Below are positions 1 to 8,696 of a stretch of DNA of 64,000 nucleotides, one piece after another. A program made the position numbers and the translations under genes. Numbering within the stretch: the stretch's first letter is position 1; every line of letters begins with the position of its first letter. Below the pieces are notes generated by a model that was given only the letters and a program-made list of their open reading frames with translations, made no database searches and was not told the origin of the DNA. Source of the DNA: G965213525 sp965213525 (GTDB taxonomy: Bacteria; Actinomycetota; Acidimicrobiia; Acidimicrobiales; Poriferisodalaceae); the NCBI GenBank assembly GCA_965213525.1, contig OZ243889.1:2232001-2296000 (forward strand), in the 5' to 3' direction.

Positions 1-305
1 ATGTTGACGACGAGATCAGCGCTGCGCTCGACCTCGCTGGCGATCTTCATGGCGGCGACGAGGAGGCGCAGGTCGGTCGCAACCGGATGCTGGAGGGCGA
101 TCACCCGGTAGATGCGCTCCTCCACGTCGAGCGTCTCAGCGTCGACCAGGTCATCGGCGTCGATGATCTCTCGGCACCGGTCCACCTCGTAGTCCAACAG
201 CAGATCGGTGACCTGCCCGATGCCCTCGATGACGAGGGCACTCATGTGGGCGAGCCGGTCTGACACCGCAGACAGCTCATCGCTGAAGGTCCGGCGGTGC
301 TCCAT
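1..305 (-). CDS. phoU: PhoU-like phosphate signalling protein (N-terminal part, cut by window edge)
   Basis: Reading leftward from an ATG at 305, the frame stays open to the window edge and gives about 101 residues. It begins MEHRRTFSDEL and contains LAHMSALVIEGIG, VDAETLDVEERIYRVIALQ and PVATDLRLLVAAMKIASEVE. This is the PhoU helical repeat pattern (LALQxPVAxDLR, then an MKI..E(V/L)ER element). PhoU proteins are cytosolic three-helix-bundle repeat proteins that link the Pst phosphate transporter to the PhoR sensor kinase. GGAGGA sits 5 nt before the ATG, a good ribosome site. The rest of the gene, and any neighbouring pst genes, lie outside the window. The family call is firm; the specific role is inferred from the family. 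Confidence 0.85.
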   Translation of the reverse strand, partial: MEHRRTFSDELSAVSDRLAHMSALVIEGIGQVTDLLLDYEVDRCREIIDADDLVDAETLDVEERIYRVIALQHPVATDLRLLVAAMKIASEVERSADLVVN

Positions 306-450
306 TGGCTGGCGTCCTCCCGGGTTGGGCTCGGCGGGTCACCGAGGGCCGGGCACATCTGCTGAGCGATCGTGACGCTATGTGGTCGAGATGGCCGCCG
401 GGCGTACGCGGGCTGAACGAGGAGCGCACGGTGCGTTCCCCTTCGTCGGG

Positions 451-717
451 TCAGCCCTCGTCGGGCATGCCGAGATCCCACTCCAGGGTGAAGTTGGTGC
501 GCTCGGCGTCACGCACGACCCGTTCACGGTTGCGTCGGAACTGCGGGTCGTGCGGCGGCAGCAGCTGCAGGCGGGCCAGGGTTCGCACCCGGAAGGCGTC
601 GATGACCGCCGGGTCGCCGTAGGTAGACCGAACGTCCCAGTGCGGAGCCACAGGACCGAGGTAGATGACCTGGACGTGGCCGATCGCCGGCTCACGATCG
701 ACGATGACGTCACTCAC
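451..717 (-). CDS. Conserved-looking small hypothetical protein, 88 aa
   Basis: The GTG at 717 starts an 88-residue protein beginning VSDVIVDREPAIGHVQVIYLG. A GAGGAGGG tract about 12 nt upstream could serve as ribosome site. The frame is open further upstream, but that part is Arg/His-rich and looks non-coding. The product is acidic to neutral with no signal peptide or membrane segment and ends in EWDLGMPDEG. I do not recognise the family. It stands alone between phoU, which runs the same way, and a divergent whiB-like gene. Confidence 0.5.
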   Translation of the reverse strand: MSDVIVDREPAIGHVQVIYLGPVAPHWDVRSTYGDPAVIDAFRVRTLARLQLLPPHDPQFRRNRERVVRDAERTNFTLEWDLGMPDEG

Positions 718-1071
718 GTGTCCCTGGCCCTCCTCGGTGGCGGCAGCCCTGAGCCCGAGACACCCTACCCGGGCGTGCGACGCCTCGATCGGTGCGCGGT
801 GTGACCGATGACCGCGTGCGTCGTGTGACCGATCGCACTGCGGGGTTGGGGGCCGAGACGCCTGACCCCACACTCAGAGCAGCGACCGGTCGTGCCGATC
901 TGGCGATCCAACGACGGTTCGGTGCCGAACACGACTTATGGCGACGACGATCCGGTCGACGGACCGGTCAGCACCGCACCCGGACCCCCGGGCCGGTGCG
1001 CCGAGGACCGACATGGAACCGATCGCTGGTCTGGCACGTCCAAGACGGCGACACGGAGGGAACGACCCAAC
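718..1071. other. Divergent intergenic region
   Basis: These 354 bp separate the 88-aa gene (leftward) from the whiB-like gene (rightward) and should hold both promoters. No confident -10 box, operator or RNA gene could be picked out. Open frames crossing it have the Arg/Pro-rich composition of chance frames in high-GC DNA. Confidence 0.4.
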
Positions 1072-1326
1072 ATGACCATGACCTGGATGGCCGAGGGCCG
1101 CTGCGCTGACCGTCAGCCGTCGCTGTTCTTCCCAAGTGACGGCGTCGGCGTCGAGATCGCTCGCCGCATCTGCGAGGACTGCCCGGTCCAGGGTCCGTGC
1201 CTCGAGTACGCCCTCGCCAACCGCATCGACCACGGCGTCTGGGGCGGGACCTCTGAGCGTCAACGCCGCCGCATCCTCAAGTCACGGCGCCAGATCGTCG
1301 CCGCCGGAGCGCCGGCCGACGACTGA
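1072..1326 (+). CDS. WhiB-family iron-sulfur regulator (first copy)
   Basis: The 84-residue protein starts at ATG 1072, with GGAGGG about 10 nt upstream; the frame is open further 5' but without homology. It has the Wbl pattern: one Cys near residue 11, then CEDCPVQGPC, which gives the C-x(n)-C-x2-C-x5-C ligand set for a [4Fe-4S] cluster. A GVWGG turn follows (Wbl G(V/I)WGG motif), then an Arg/Lys-rich tail (RQRRRILKSRR) expected to contact DNA. Wbl proteins bind the primary sigma factor and tune transcription of redox, division or resistance genes in Actinobacteria. A second Wbl gene lies 0.3 kb downstream on the other strand. The subclass cannot be assigned by eye. Confidence 0.93.
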   Translation: MTMTWMAEGRCADRQPSLFFPSDGVGVEIARRICEDCPVQGPCLEYALANRIDHGVWGGTSERQRRRILKSRRQIVAAGAPADD

Positions 1327-1407
1327 GCCGACCCGCTGACCTGCCCATCAGCGGTCAGCGACCTGACCCACCCCGAGGCCGACCCACCTCGAGGACCGAC
1401 AGGCCTC

Positions 1408-1569
1408 TCAGGGGGTCGGTCGGGGGGCGCCATCATCTTCTGAGGCGCCGCGCTTGAACTCGTTCTGCGCTTGTCCAAGTGACCGGGCCAGCTTCGGCAA
1501 CCGGGTCGAGCCGAACAGCAGCAACACGACGAGCATGACGATGAGGATCTCAGGACCGCCGAGGTTCAC
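1408..1569 (-). CDS. tatA: TatA-type Sec-independent translocase subunit, 53 aa
   Basis: The short protein reads VNLGGPEILIVMLVVLLLFG followed by STRLPKLARSLGQAQNEFKR and a charged tail. One N-terminal membrane helix, a G(S/T)xxLP hinge and an amphipathic helix are the TatA/TatE plan. TatA multimers form the protein-conducting assembly of the twin-arginine pathway in the cytoplasmic membrane. The GTG at 1569 is the most sensible start, because further upstream the frame is a chance extension. At 53 residues it is at the short end for the family. It lies 47 nt downstream of the second whiB-like gene, on the same strand. No tatB or tatC is nearby. Confidence 0.85.
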   Translation of the reverse strand: MNLGGPEILIVMLVVLLLFGSTRLPKLARSLGQAQNEFKRGASEDDGAPRPTP

Positions 1570-1616
1570 GAAGGTGAGGGTAGTACCCCCCGGAAGGAAC
1601 CGGCGATCGGGTCGCT

Positions 1617-1895
1617 TCAGCTGACCGCGGTCTCGCGCGAGCGCCGCTCGGTGGCCCGGGCCCGTCGGATGCGCCGTCGCTCGCGCTCGCTGAGGCCGCC
1701 CCAGATGCCGAACTTCTCGCTGTTGGTGATGGCGTACTCGAGGCAGTCCGCCTGCACCACGCACCCCCGGCACACCTCCTTGGCCTCTCGGGTCGAAGCC
1801 CCCCGCTCGGGGAAGAAGAGGTCGGGATCGACCCCCAGGCAGTTGGCGAAGTCCCACCACTCCTTGGGCGTGTCCTCGTCGCTGTGGGCTGTCAT
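1617..1895 (-). CDS. WhiB-family iron-sulfur regulator (second copy)
   Basis: The 92-residue protein starts at ATG 1895 behind a strong GGAGGGGAGG site; nine further in-frame codons upstream are less likely to be used. It has a Cys in WWDFANCLGVDP, then CRGCVVQADCLEYA (the C-x2-C-x5-C part of the cluster motif), GIWGGLSERERRRIRR and a basic tail. The WWDFAxC start and the LFFPERG segment are typical of WhiB1/WhiB2-like Wbl proteins. It should bind a [4Fe-4S] cluster and act with the housekeeping sigma factor. tatA follows on the same strand. It differs clearly from the copy at 1072-1326, so this is not a recent duplication. Confidence 0.94.
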   Translation of the reverse strand: MTAHSDEDTPKEWWDFANCLGVDPDLFFPERGASTREAKEVCRGCVVQADCLEYAITNSEKFGIWGGLSERERRRIRRARATERRSRETAVS

Positions 1896-2114
1896 GGCAA
1901 CCTCCCCTCCACCGGGGTCCACCGCCTCGTGGTGTCCCCGGTGCTACGGTCCTGGCCCGGTCGTGCCTGCCGGGTGCGCCACGTCGATGTGACCTCGGGC
2001 TCTGCGCCACGGGATCACATCGCTGTAGTTACACGCATGTGATCCTTGTCGACGCAGCGATGGTGCGCAACCCGGTCTCGGTGCGTCGACCATCTGTGGG
2101 CATCTGAGGGCGCC

Positions 2115-2621
2115 GTGAGCACCGTCTCTGCGAAGCGGGCCGACATCACCACCCTCGACGTCGACGCGATCGTCAACGCCGCCAACGCCGGTCTGAGAGG
2201 AGGCGGCGGTGTGGACGGGGCCATCCACCGGGCGGCGGGGCCCCGACTGGCCGAGGCGTGCCGAGCCATCGGAGGGTGTCGCACGGGGCACTCGGTCCTC
2301 ACCCCCGGGTTCGACCTCCCCGGTCGGTGGGTGGTGCACACGGTGGGCCCGGTGTGGGCCGGGGGTGCCGAAGGCGAGCCCGCAGCACTGGCATCGTGCT
2401 ACCGCACCAGCCTCGAGCTGGCCGAGTCGGTCGAGGCCCGCACAGTCGCCTTCCCCGCCATCTCGACCGGGGTCTACGGCTACCCGCCCGACCGCGCCGC
2501 GCGCATCGCCGTCGACGTCGTGACCTCGGCTCAGCTCACCTCGATCGAGGAGATCCTGCTCGTGGCCTACGACACCGCCACCCTCGAGCGCTACGAGGCC
2601 GAGCTCGCCTCACGTCGGTGA
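2115..2621 (+). CDS. Macrodomain ADP-ribose/O-acetyl-ADP-ribose hydrolase
   Basis: The 168-residue protein starts at GTG 2115, with GAGGG upstream. It carries the macrodomain signatures: ADITTLDVDAIVNAAN, with Asp and the NAAN loop near residues 10-24; GGGGVDGAIHRAAG; and the later AFPAISTGVYGYP phosphate-binding loop. This is the MacroD/YmdB type, which removes acetyl from O-acetyl-ADP-ribose or mono-ADP-ribose from protein or nucleic acid targets. The protein is a lone macrodomain, cytosolic, with nothing fused. Neighbours give no clue to the substrate. The family is certain; the exact reaction is inferred. Confidence 0.92.
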   Translation: MSTVSAKRADITTLDVDAIVNAANAGLRGGGGVDGAIHRAAGPRLAEACRAIGGCRTGHSVLTPGFDLPGRWVVHTVGPVWAGGAEGEPAALASCYRTSLELAESVEARTVAFPAISTGVYGYPPDRAARIAVDVVTSAQLTSIEEILLVAYDTATLERYEAELASRR

Positions 2622-2711
2622 TGCGGGCGAGGCCGTACCGGTGCCGCCGTGGCCCGACCGGCCGCGTCGAGCTCTGAGTTCGCCGGGACCGTCCAAGCCC
2701 CCGGCAGACCG

Positions 2712-4769
2712 TCAGCCCCGACGGGCCGAGGTGGTGAGGCGGCGGCGGTGCTCGACGAAGTCGACGAGCAGGTAGTCGCCGAGGTTCTCGGGTGTGGTGA
2801 TGAAGGCCCGGCCCCCGTTGAGCTCGGCCATGCGCTCGACGAAGCGACGCAGGTGGCTGCCCGGGCCCCCGTCGTCGAGCATGAACGTGTTGATGCGGAT
2901 GTCGTCCTTGGTCGCCCGCATCACCTCGTGCAGGGTCGCATCGACGGTCTCTTGCACCGGCGGGTACGAGAAGAACGGTTCGCCGTTGGCGAGCAGGTGC
3001 GCGGTCGGCTCGCCGTCGGTGATCATCAGGATCTGCTTGGTGCCGCTCTGGGCGGCTAGCAGCTGACGAGCCAGCAGGAACCCGTGGTGCATGTTGGTGC
3101 CGTAGACGAAGTCCCAGGACACCTCGGGGATCTCCCTGGCCTCCAGCACGCGTGCGGTCTCGGAGAACCCCACGATGCCCAGGTAGTCGCGGGGGTACTG
3201 GCTCGAGATCAGCGAGTGCAGCGCCATGGCGACCTTCTTGGCCGGCAAGAAGTTGTCACGCATCGGCATCGACAGCGACAGGTCGAGCATCAGCACCGTC
3301 GAGGTGCGCACGAGGTGCTCGGTCCGCTCGATCTCGAAGTCCTCGGGCAGCAGCTCTACCGGGGTGCCGCCGCCGCTGCGACGCACGGCGTTGCGCACCG
3401 TCTGCTCGATGTGCAGGTTGAACGGGTCGCCCCACTCGTAGGGCTTGGTCGAGTAGTCCCGCTCGTGGCCGTGGCCGACCTGCTCGAGCTGGTGCTGGCC
3501 CAGCCGGTCGCGGGTGAGCTTGCGGAACAGGTCGGCGAGCGCGTTCTGGCCGATGCGTCGCAGCGCCTGGGGCGTCATCTCGTAACGTCCCTCGCGCTGC
3601 TCGATGAGACCGGCCTCTTCGAGCATGCGGTTGAGCTCGGACAGGCGACCGAGGTCGGCGGCGACCTCGTCGCCGAGCAGCTGGCGGACCCGGTCGAGGT
3701 CGACATCGGCGAGCGCGCCCGGATCAGAGGTCGATGAGAGCAGCTTCTGGAGGTCGTCGAGCTCGCCGAGCTCGGACATCATCTGGGCGGCCTGAGCCAT
3801 GCCCAGGGGGTCGTTGCCGGTGAAGTCGTAGCTGCGGTCCCACCCGGCCTGCGGTACAGCCTGCTGGAGGTTCTGGGCCAGCTGCTGGGCCTGCCAGCGC
3901 AGATCGACGTCGTCGAGCAGGGCCTCGGCCAGGCCCTGGAGCTGGGCCCGCTGCTCGGGGGTCATCGAGTTGAGCATCGCCTGCATGGCGGCCATGCGCT
4001 CGGCCATCACCTCGAGCAACTCGTCGAGGGTCTCGGGGTTCTCGGGGAAGAAGTCGCCGTGGCGGTCCATGAAGCCGTCGAAGTCGGGCTCTTCGCCCCG
4101 CTCCCGTTGGGCGAGCATCTGGTTGAGCTCGGCCATCATGTCCTTCATGCGGGACATGTCCTCGGACGTGAGATCGCTCATGGCGCCCGACATCTGCTCG
4201 AACATCTGCTGGGCGAGCTGCTGGCGCAGCTGATCGGTGAGCTGCTCGAAGCGCTCAGCGGCCTCGGTGGACTCGAAGTCATAGGACTGCAGGCCCTTGA
4301 CCTTGCCGGCGAGGTCGTTGGGCAACAGGTCGAGCTCGAGGCCCTTGTCGGTGGCGGTGCGCTCGCTCAGCTCGGCCCGACGCTCGTCGCCGCTGGCATC
4401 GGCCTCGGCCGCCAGGTCCTCGAGCGCCTCACGCTCGAGATCGACGACCTCGTCGAGGGCGTCGGCGATCTCGTCGTACACACCGCCGAGGTCGTGCTGC
4501 TCGAGGCGCTCACGACGCTGGCGCCGCAACTCGTCGAGGACGTCGCGCAGGCCCCGCATGCGCTCGCCGTCCTCGGTGGTGAGCCCCTGTTGGAGGAGGC
4601 GACGCAGGGCGGCGTTCACGTCGCCGTGGTAGAGCAGGTCGTCGGTCAGTTCGCCGAACAGGGCGTCGGCGTCGAGCTCGAAGCCGGTCTGGGTGCCGTC
4701 CCAGGCCGAGTAGCGGAACCGGGCGCCGGGATCGGCCGCTGGGGCGTGGCGCCCCCGTCGGAAGACCAC
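2712..4769 (-). CDS. VWA-domain protein (CoxE/magnesium-chelatase-like), partner of the adjacent MoxR ATPase
   Basis: The 685-residue protein begins MVFRRGRHAPAADPGARFRY. A long helical, Gln/Glu/Asp-rich middle (roughly residues 40-330) precedes a von Willebrand A domain. The MIDAS motif VLMLDLSLSMPM sits near residue 492 (DxSxS present) and the later ILMITDGEPTAHL supplies the Thr/Asp. Such proteins bind metal and work with MoxR-type AAA ATPases as metal-insertion or complex-remodelling chaperones. It lies 7 nt downstream of the ATPase gene, so the two are almost certainly co-transcribed and cooperate. No signal peptide is visible. The client of the pair is unknown. Confidence 0.88.
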   Translation of the reverse strand: MVFRRGRHAPAADPGARFRYSAWDGTQTGFELDADALFGELTDDLLYHGDVNAALRRLLQQGLTTEDGERMRGLRDVLDELRRQRRERLEQHDLGGVYDEIADALDEVVDLEREALEDLAAEADASGDERRAELSERTATDKGLELDLLPNDLAGKVKGLQSYDFESTEAAERFEQLTDQLRQQLAQQMFEQMSGAMSDLTSEDMSRMKDMMAELNQMLAQRERGEEPDFDGFMDRHGDFFPENPETLDELLEVMAERMAAMQAMLNSMTPEQRAQLQGLAEALLDDVDLRWQAQQLAQNLQQAVPQAGWDRSYDFTGNDPLGMAQAAQMMSELGELDDLQKLLSSTSDPGALADVDLDRVRQLLGDEVAADLGRLSELNRMLEEAGLIEQREGRYEMTPQALRRIGQNALADLFRKLTRDRLGQHQLEQVGHGHERDYSTKPYEWGDPFNLHIEQTVRNAVRRSGGGTPVELLPEDFEIERTEHLVRTSTVLMLDLSLSMPMRDNFLPAKKVAMALHSLISSQYPRDYLGIVGFSETARVLEAREIPEVSWDFVYGTNMHHGFLLARQLLAAQSGTKQILMITDGEPTAHLLANGEPFFSYPPVQETVDATLHEVMRATKDDIRINTFMLDDGGPGSHLRRFVERMAELNGGRAFITTPENLGDYLLVDFVEHRRRLTTSARRG

Positions 4770-4776
4770 GGCGCTG

Positions 4777-6174
4777 CTACCGGCCCCGGTACGAGGCGCG
4801 GGCGCCGAGGGCGTCCTTGTTGAGGCGCTTGGAAAGGTGCAAACCCTCCAGGACGAGCTCGACGGCGCTGGCCACCGCAGCCGGTGACTCGTCGTCGGTC
4901 AGCTCACCCACGAGCTCGCGCATGGCCGGCACCTCCTCGAGCAGGGCGACGTACTCGGCCGAGGCGATGTCATCGCCGACGTGCACGACCCGCCCCTCGG
5001 TGAAGGCCTCGGTGATGGGTCGAGTGCGCTCGGGTGAGAAGTAGCCCTTGAACACCGTGAGCACCGCGCCCTTCAGCAGCTGGTCGACCACGGCACCCTC
5101 ACGCCCGTCGTCGAGCACGTCGAGCTCGACCTTGCCCGAGGTCGAGCTGGCCAGGGCTTCGAGATCGCTCACCCGGGGCACGACTCGGGATTCATCGCGT
5201 CGCAGCGCCCGGCGGGTGGCGTTGGCGATCAACGTCTCGTAGTTGGCCACCGACAGTCGCACCGACACGCCCGATCGCTGGTTCACGTGGCTGGACCCAC
5301 GAGCGAGGTGGGTGAACTGCACGACGATCTCGGTCATGAAGTCAGGCACCGACACCTCGATGCCCTCGGCCTCGAGGCGGCGCGCCTCCTGCAGCACGAT
5401 CTCGGCCTCGACGCCGACCTCGAGCGGGTAGTGGGTGCGGACCTGGGCGCCGAAGCGGTCCTTCAGCGGGGTGATCATGCGGCCGCGGTTGGTGTAGTCC
5501 TCGGGGTTGGCCGAGGCGACGAGCACGACGTCGAGGGGTAGCCGGATCTTGTAGCCCCGCACCTGGACGTCGCGCTCCTCCAGCACGTTCAACAGGCCCA
5601 CCTGGATGCGCTCGGCCAGGTCGGGCAGCTCGTTGATGGCGAAGATGCCGCGGTTGGTGCGTGGCACCAGCCCGTAGTGGAGGGTGAGCTCGTCAGAGAG
5701 GTAGCGACCCTCGGCCACCCGGATGGGGTCGACCTCGCCGATGAGGTCGGCGATCGAGGTGTCTGGCGTGGCCAGCTTCTCGCCGAAGCGGTCGTCGCGG
5801 TGCACCCAGTCGATGGGGGTCTGGTCACCGAGATCGGCCACCAACGCCTTGGCGTGAGCCGAGACGGGGGCATGGGGGTCGTCGTTGATCTCAGAGCCCT
5901 CGACGATCGGCATCCACTCGTCGAGCAGCCCGGTGAGCGACCGGATCATGCGGGTCTTCGCCTGTCCCCGCTCGCCCAGGAAGATGATGTCGTGCCCGGC
6001 GAGCACGGCGTTCTCGACCTGGGGCAGCACCGTGTCCTCGTAGCCGAGCACCCCCTCGACGAGGGCCTCGCCGTTCTGGATGCGACGAACCGCGTTGCGG
6101 CGGATCTCCTCCTTCACGGGTCGGGACCGCCAGCCCGACCTGCGCAGCTCCCCCAGCGTGGTTGGACGTCCCAT
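4777..6174 (-). CDS. MoxR/BchI-type AAA+ ATPase
   Basis: The 465-residue ATPase starts at ATG 6174. The -10-like TAGGGT (rc of 6181-6186) ends 6 nt before the ATG and no ribosome site is visible, so the mRNA is probably leaderless. Walker A is GERGQAKT near residue 66. The Walker B region reads GIFAINELPDLAERIQVGLL, the form usual in this branch. LVASANPEDYTNRGRMITPL contains sensor 1 and an Arg-finger area. The enzyme should form hexamers that remodel a partner bound by the VWA protein encoded directly downstream. It may be a sporadic relative of magnesium chelatase BchI, but no tetrapyrrole genes are adjacent. Confidence 0.9.
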   Translation of the reverse strand: MGRPTTLGELRRSGWRSRPVKEEIRRNAVRRIQNGEALVEGVLGYEDTVLPQVENAVLAGHDIIFLGERGQAKTRMIRSLTGLLDEWMPIVEGSEINDDPHAPVSAHAKALVADLGDQTPIDWVHRDDRFGEKLATPDTSIADLIGEVDPIRVAEGRYLSDELTLHYGLVPRTNRGIFAINELPDLAERIQVGLLNVLEERDVQVRGYKIRLPLDVVLVASANPEDYTNRGRMITPLKDRFGAQVRTHYPLEVGVEAEIVLQEARRLEAEGIEVSVPDFMTEIVVQFTHLARGSSHVNQRSGVSVRLSVANYETLIANATRRALRRDESRVVPRVSDLEALASSTSGKVELDVLDDGREGAVVDQLLKGAVLTVFKGYFSPERTRPITEAFTEGRVVHVGDDIASAEYVALLEEVPAMRELVGELTDDESPAAVASAVELVLEGLHLSKRLNKDALGARASYRGR

Positions 6175-6276
6175 GGGCCGACCCTACCGGCGGGGCGTCG
6201 CCGACGGTCCTCCCGGCGGCCCGGCGTCCACCCCGCCCGGCGTCGGTCCCACGTCTCGCCGGTACCGTCGCCGCCC

Positions 6277-8526
6277 GTGAGCCCCGCCCCTCGCCGTGCC
6301 GAACAGCCCGGGCCCCTGACCCCGGCGGTCGCCGACCGCGGGTGGGGCCGAGATCACCGTGGCGACGTGATCGCCCTGCACGGCACCTGGCAGGCCACCC
6401 CCGCCGATGACGAGTCGCGCCGGGCCGCCCTCGATCTCGGCGGGCGGGGCCCCGGGTGGGAGGACGTCTCGGTGCCCGGGCACTGGCGCGACGTCGCCGC
6501 CTTCGCCGATCACGACGGTCCCCTGCTGTACCGGCGCACGATCGAGGTGGACCGGGCCGCCGCCGACGACGACCGCTGGTGGCTCGTGGTCGACGGGGCC
6601 CTGGCGCAAGCAGAGGTGTGGCTCGACGGCACCTACCTCGGCCCCACCGAGGGCTGGTTCTCGTCTCGCTCGTTCGACATCACCGACGCCCACCGCCGCC
6701 CTGGCCCCCACGTCATCACCATCGAGGTCGCCTGCCCCCGCGGCGGCGACGACGCCGCCCGCTCGGCCCTGCTGGGGGCGTTCACCGACAGCCAGCTGAT
6801 CGACCCCACCTGGAACCCGGGGGGTCTGTGGCGAGCCCCGCGCCTCGAGCGGACCGGCCCCGTGCGCCTCGACCGCCTGAGGATGTTGTGCCTCAGCGTC
6901 GACGAAGAGCGCGCCGTCCTCGGCCTGCGGGCGGCCCTGACGAGCGACGAGCCCGCCGTGGTCGGCCTGCAGACCCTCGTCGACCCGGCCGGCGAGGTGA
7001 CCGGGCGAGGCTCGGCGGCCGCCACGACGGTCGAGCGCCAGCTGGCCTCGGGGGTCAACCACGTCGACTGGCGGGTCGTCGTCGAGGATCCCGCTCGCTG
7101 GTGGCCGCGGGCCATGGGCGACCAGCCCCTGTACGACGTGCGGGTGGAGACCTGGGTCGACGGCGAGCCCTCCCACGCCCGCAAGCGCCGCACCGGGTTG
7201 AGGGAGGTGACCCTCGACGACTGGGTCCTCTCGGTCAACGGCGAGCGCATCTTCGCCAAGGGGGCGAGCCAAGCCCCGCTGCGTCGCTCCCTCGCCGAGA
7301 TCACCCCGGCCGACGTCGAGCGCGACCTCGGCCTGGCCGTCGACGCCGGGCTCGACCTCCTCCGCGTGCGGGGCCACGTCGCTCCGCCCGAGCTGTACCG
7401 CACCGCTGACCGCCTCGGGCTGCTCGTCTGGCAGGACCTCCCACTCGCAGGACCCGTGCCGGCCTCGGCCGGACGCAGCGCCGCCCGGCAGGCCACCGAT
7501 CTGGTCGACCTGCTCGGCCACCACCCGAGCGTGGCCCTCTGGTGCGGTCACGACGAGCCCACCCGCCACGCCACCTCGACCGAGGTGCTGGCCGACCCCC
7601 GGGCCCGCCGACGCCGGCAGCGACGCCGAGCGCTCGTCGACCAGCTGCCGAGCTGGCGCCGCAGCGTGGTCGACGTGCGGGTCGCCCGGGCGCTGCGCGC
7701 CGCCGATCGGAGCCGACCGGTGGTGGCCGCCTCGGGCGTGGCGCCGCACCTGCCGGCGCTCGACGGCAGCGACAGCCACCTGTGGCTCGGCTGGCGACGA
7801 GGTGACGAGCGCGACCTGTCTCGCCTGGCCGCCCGGCTGCCCCGCTGGGTCCGCTTCGTCGGCGACTTCGGATCCCAGTCGGTGCCCGACGCAGCCGACT
7901 TCGTCGACCCCGCCCGCTGGCCGGCGCTCGACTGGGAGGACCTGTCCCGCCACCACGGACTGCGCCGGCCCCTGCTCGACGCCCGGGTTCCCGCCGCCGG
8001 CACCTTCGAGGACTGGCGCCAGGCCACCCAGCGCGACCAGGCCGATCTGATCCGACGGACCATCGCACAGCTGCGTCGTCTCAAGTACCGACCCGTCGGC
8101 GGCTTCTGCCTCCACTGCCTCATCGACGCCCAACCGGCGATCTCGACTGCCGTCATCGACCACGAGCGCAACACCAAGCTTGCCTACGACGCCCTCGCTG
8201 CGGCGTGCCATCCGGTCGTGGTGGTGGCCGATCCCCTGCCAGACGAGCTCGAACCCGGCGAGCGGCGCCACCTCGTGGTCCACGTGGTGAGCGACCTGCG
8301 CCACCCGGTCGTCGACGCCGAGGTGTCTGCGGTGGTCCGGTCGACGACCACGGAGGTGCGCACGGCGTGGCGTGGTGACCTGCCCGCCGACGACGTCGTG
8401 CGCGTCGGCGAGCTCGAGGTGCTCGCCCCCGCCCGGCCCGGGACGCTCGAGGTCGTCCTCACCGTCACCGCCGGGGCCGAGACCTCGACCACGACCGATC
8501 GCTGCGAGGTGCTGTCGCCCTCGTGA
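6277..8526 (+). CDS. Glycoside hydrolase family 2-like (beta-mannosidase-type) protein, catalytic residues altered
   Basis: The protein has 749 residues from GTG 6277; TACCGT at 6263-6268 ends 8 nt before it, suggesting a leaderless mRNA. An in-frame GTG at 6367 is an alternative. Its order matches GH2: an N-terminal jelly-roll with LHGTWQATPAD, VPGHWRD, LLYRRTIEV and WLDGTYLGPTEGWF; an Ig-like domain; then a TIM barrel with LFGAKGASQAPLRR-like text (actual FAKGASQAPLRR), LLRVRGHVAPPELY and LLVWQDLPL. The acid/base segment is HHPSVALWCGHDEP, where active mannosidases have GNNE or GNE. The nucleophile segment is RFVGDFGSQSVPD, where families have SEFG. The Glu-to-Asp change makes activity uncertain. 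No signal peptide is obvious. Confidence 0.75.
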   Translation: MSPAPRRAEQPGPLTPAVADRGWGRDHRGDVIALHGTWQATPADDESRRAALDLGGRGPGWEDVSVPGHWRDVAAFADHDGPLLYRRTIEVDRAAADDDRWWLVVDGALAQAEVWLDGTYLGPTEGWFSSRSFDITDAHRRPGPHVITIEVACPRGGDDAARSALLGAFTDSQLIDPTWNPGGLWRAPRLERTGPVRLDRLRMLCLSVDEERAVLGLRAALTSDEPAVVGLQTLVDPAGEVTGRGSAAATTVERQLASGVNHVDWRVVVEDPARWWPRAMGDQPLYDVRVETWVDGEPSHARKRRTGLREVTLDDWVLSVNGERIFAKGASQAPLRRSLAEITPADVERDLGLAVDAGLDLLRVRGHVAPPELYRTADRLGLLVWQDLPLAGPVPASAGRSAARQATDLVDLLGHHPSVALWCGHDEPTRHATSTEVLADPRARRRRQRRRALVDQLPSWRRSVVDVRVARALRAADRSRPVVAASGVAPHLPALDGSDSHLWLGWRRGDERDLSRLAARLPRWVRFVGDFGSQSVPDAADFVDPARWPALDWEDLSRHHGLRRPLLDARVPAAGTFEDWRQATQRDQADLIRRTIAQLRRLKYRPVGGFCLHCLIDAQPAISTAVIDHERNTKLAYDALAAACHPVVVVADPLPDELEPGERRHLVVHVVSDLRHPVVDAEVSAVVRSTTTEVRTAWRGDLPADDVVRVGELEVLAPARPGTLEVVLTVTAGAETSTTTDRCEVLSPS

Positions 8527-8602
8527 CGCTGCGGTCGGCGCCCCGCCTCGAGCACCGGTCACCGGGCGGTCGCAGTGGTTCGCAACCAGGTGGCGCCGCC
8601 GG

Positions 8603-8608
8603 TACCGT
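8603..8608 (+). promoter_or_regulatory. Candidate -10 box for the sdhCAB operon
   Basis: TACCGT at 8603-8608 matches the TANNNT box seen before many genes here, and lies about 88 nt before the sdhC start. It would give a 5' leader of roughly 80 nt. The hexamer alone is weak evidence; no clear -35 was identified. Confidence 0.35.
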
Positions 8609-8696
8609 CCCGGTGCAGAGAGGGTGTGTCGCCGCCCGACGCTCGCCCCCGGGCCGGCCCCCTCGAGCCGACCTGACGAGCGCGGAGAACTCACCG

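Noticed and set aside
5677..6276. Upstream extension of the GH2-like frame by 200 codons
   Set aside because: It overlaps the N-terminal half of the MoxR gene in antisense and has no homology; GTG 6277 with an upstream TACCGT is better.
6184..8694. 836-codon minus-strand frame opposite the GH2-like gene
   Set aside because: Composition is that of an antisense shadow (Gly/Ala/Asp runs); the plus strand shows clear GH2 domains.
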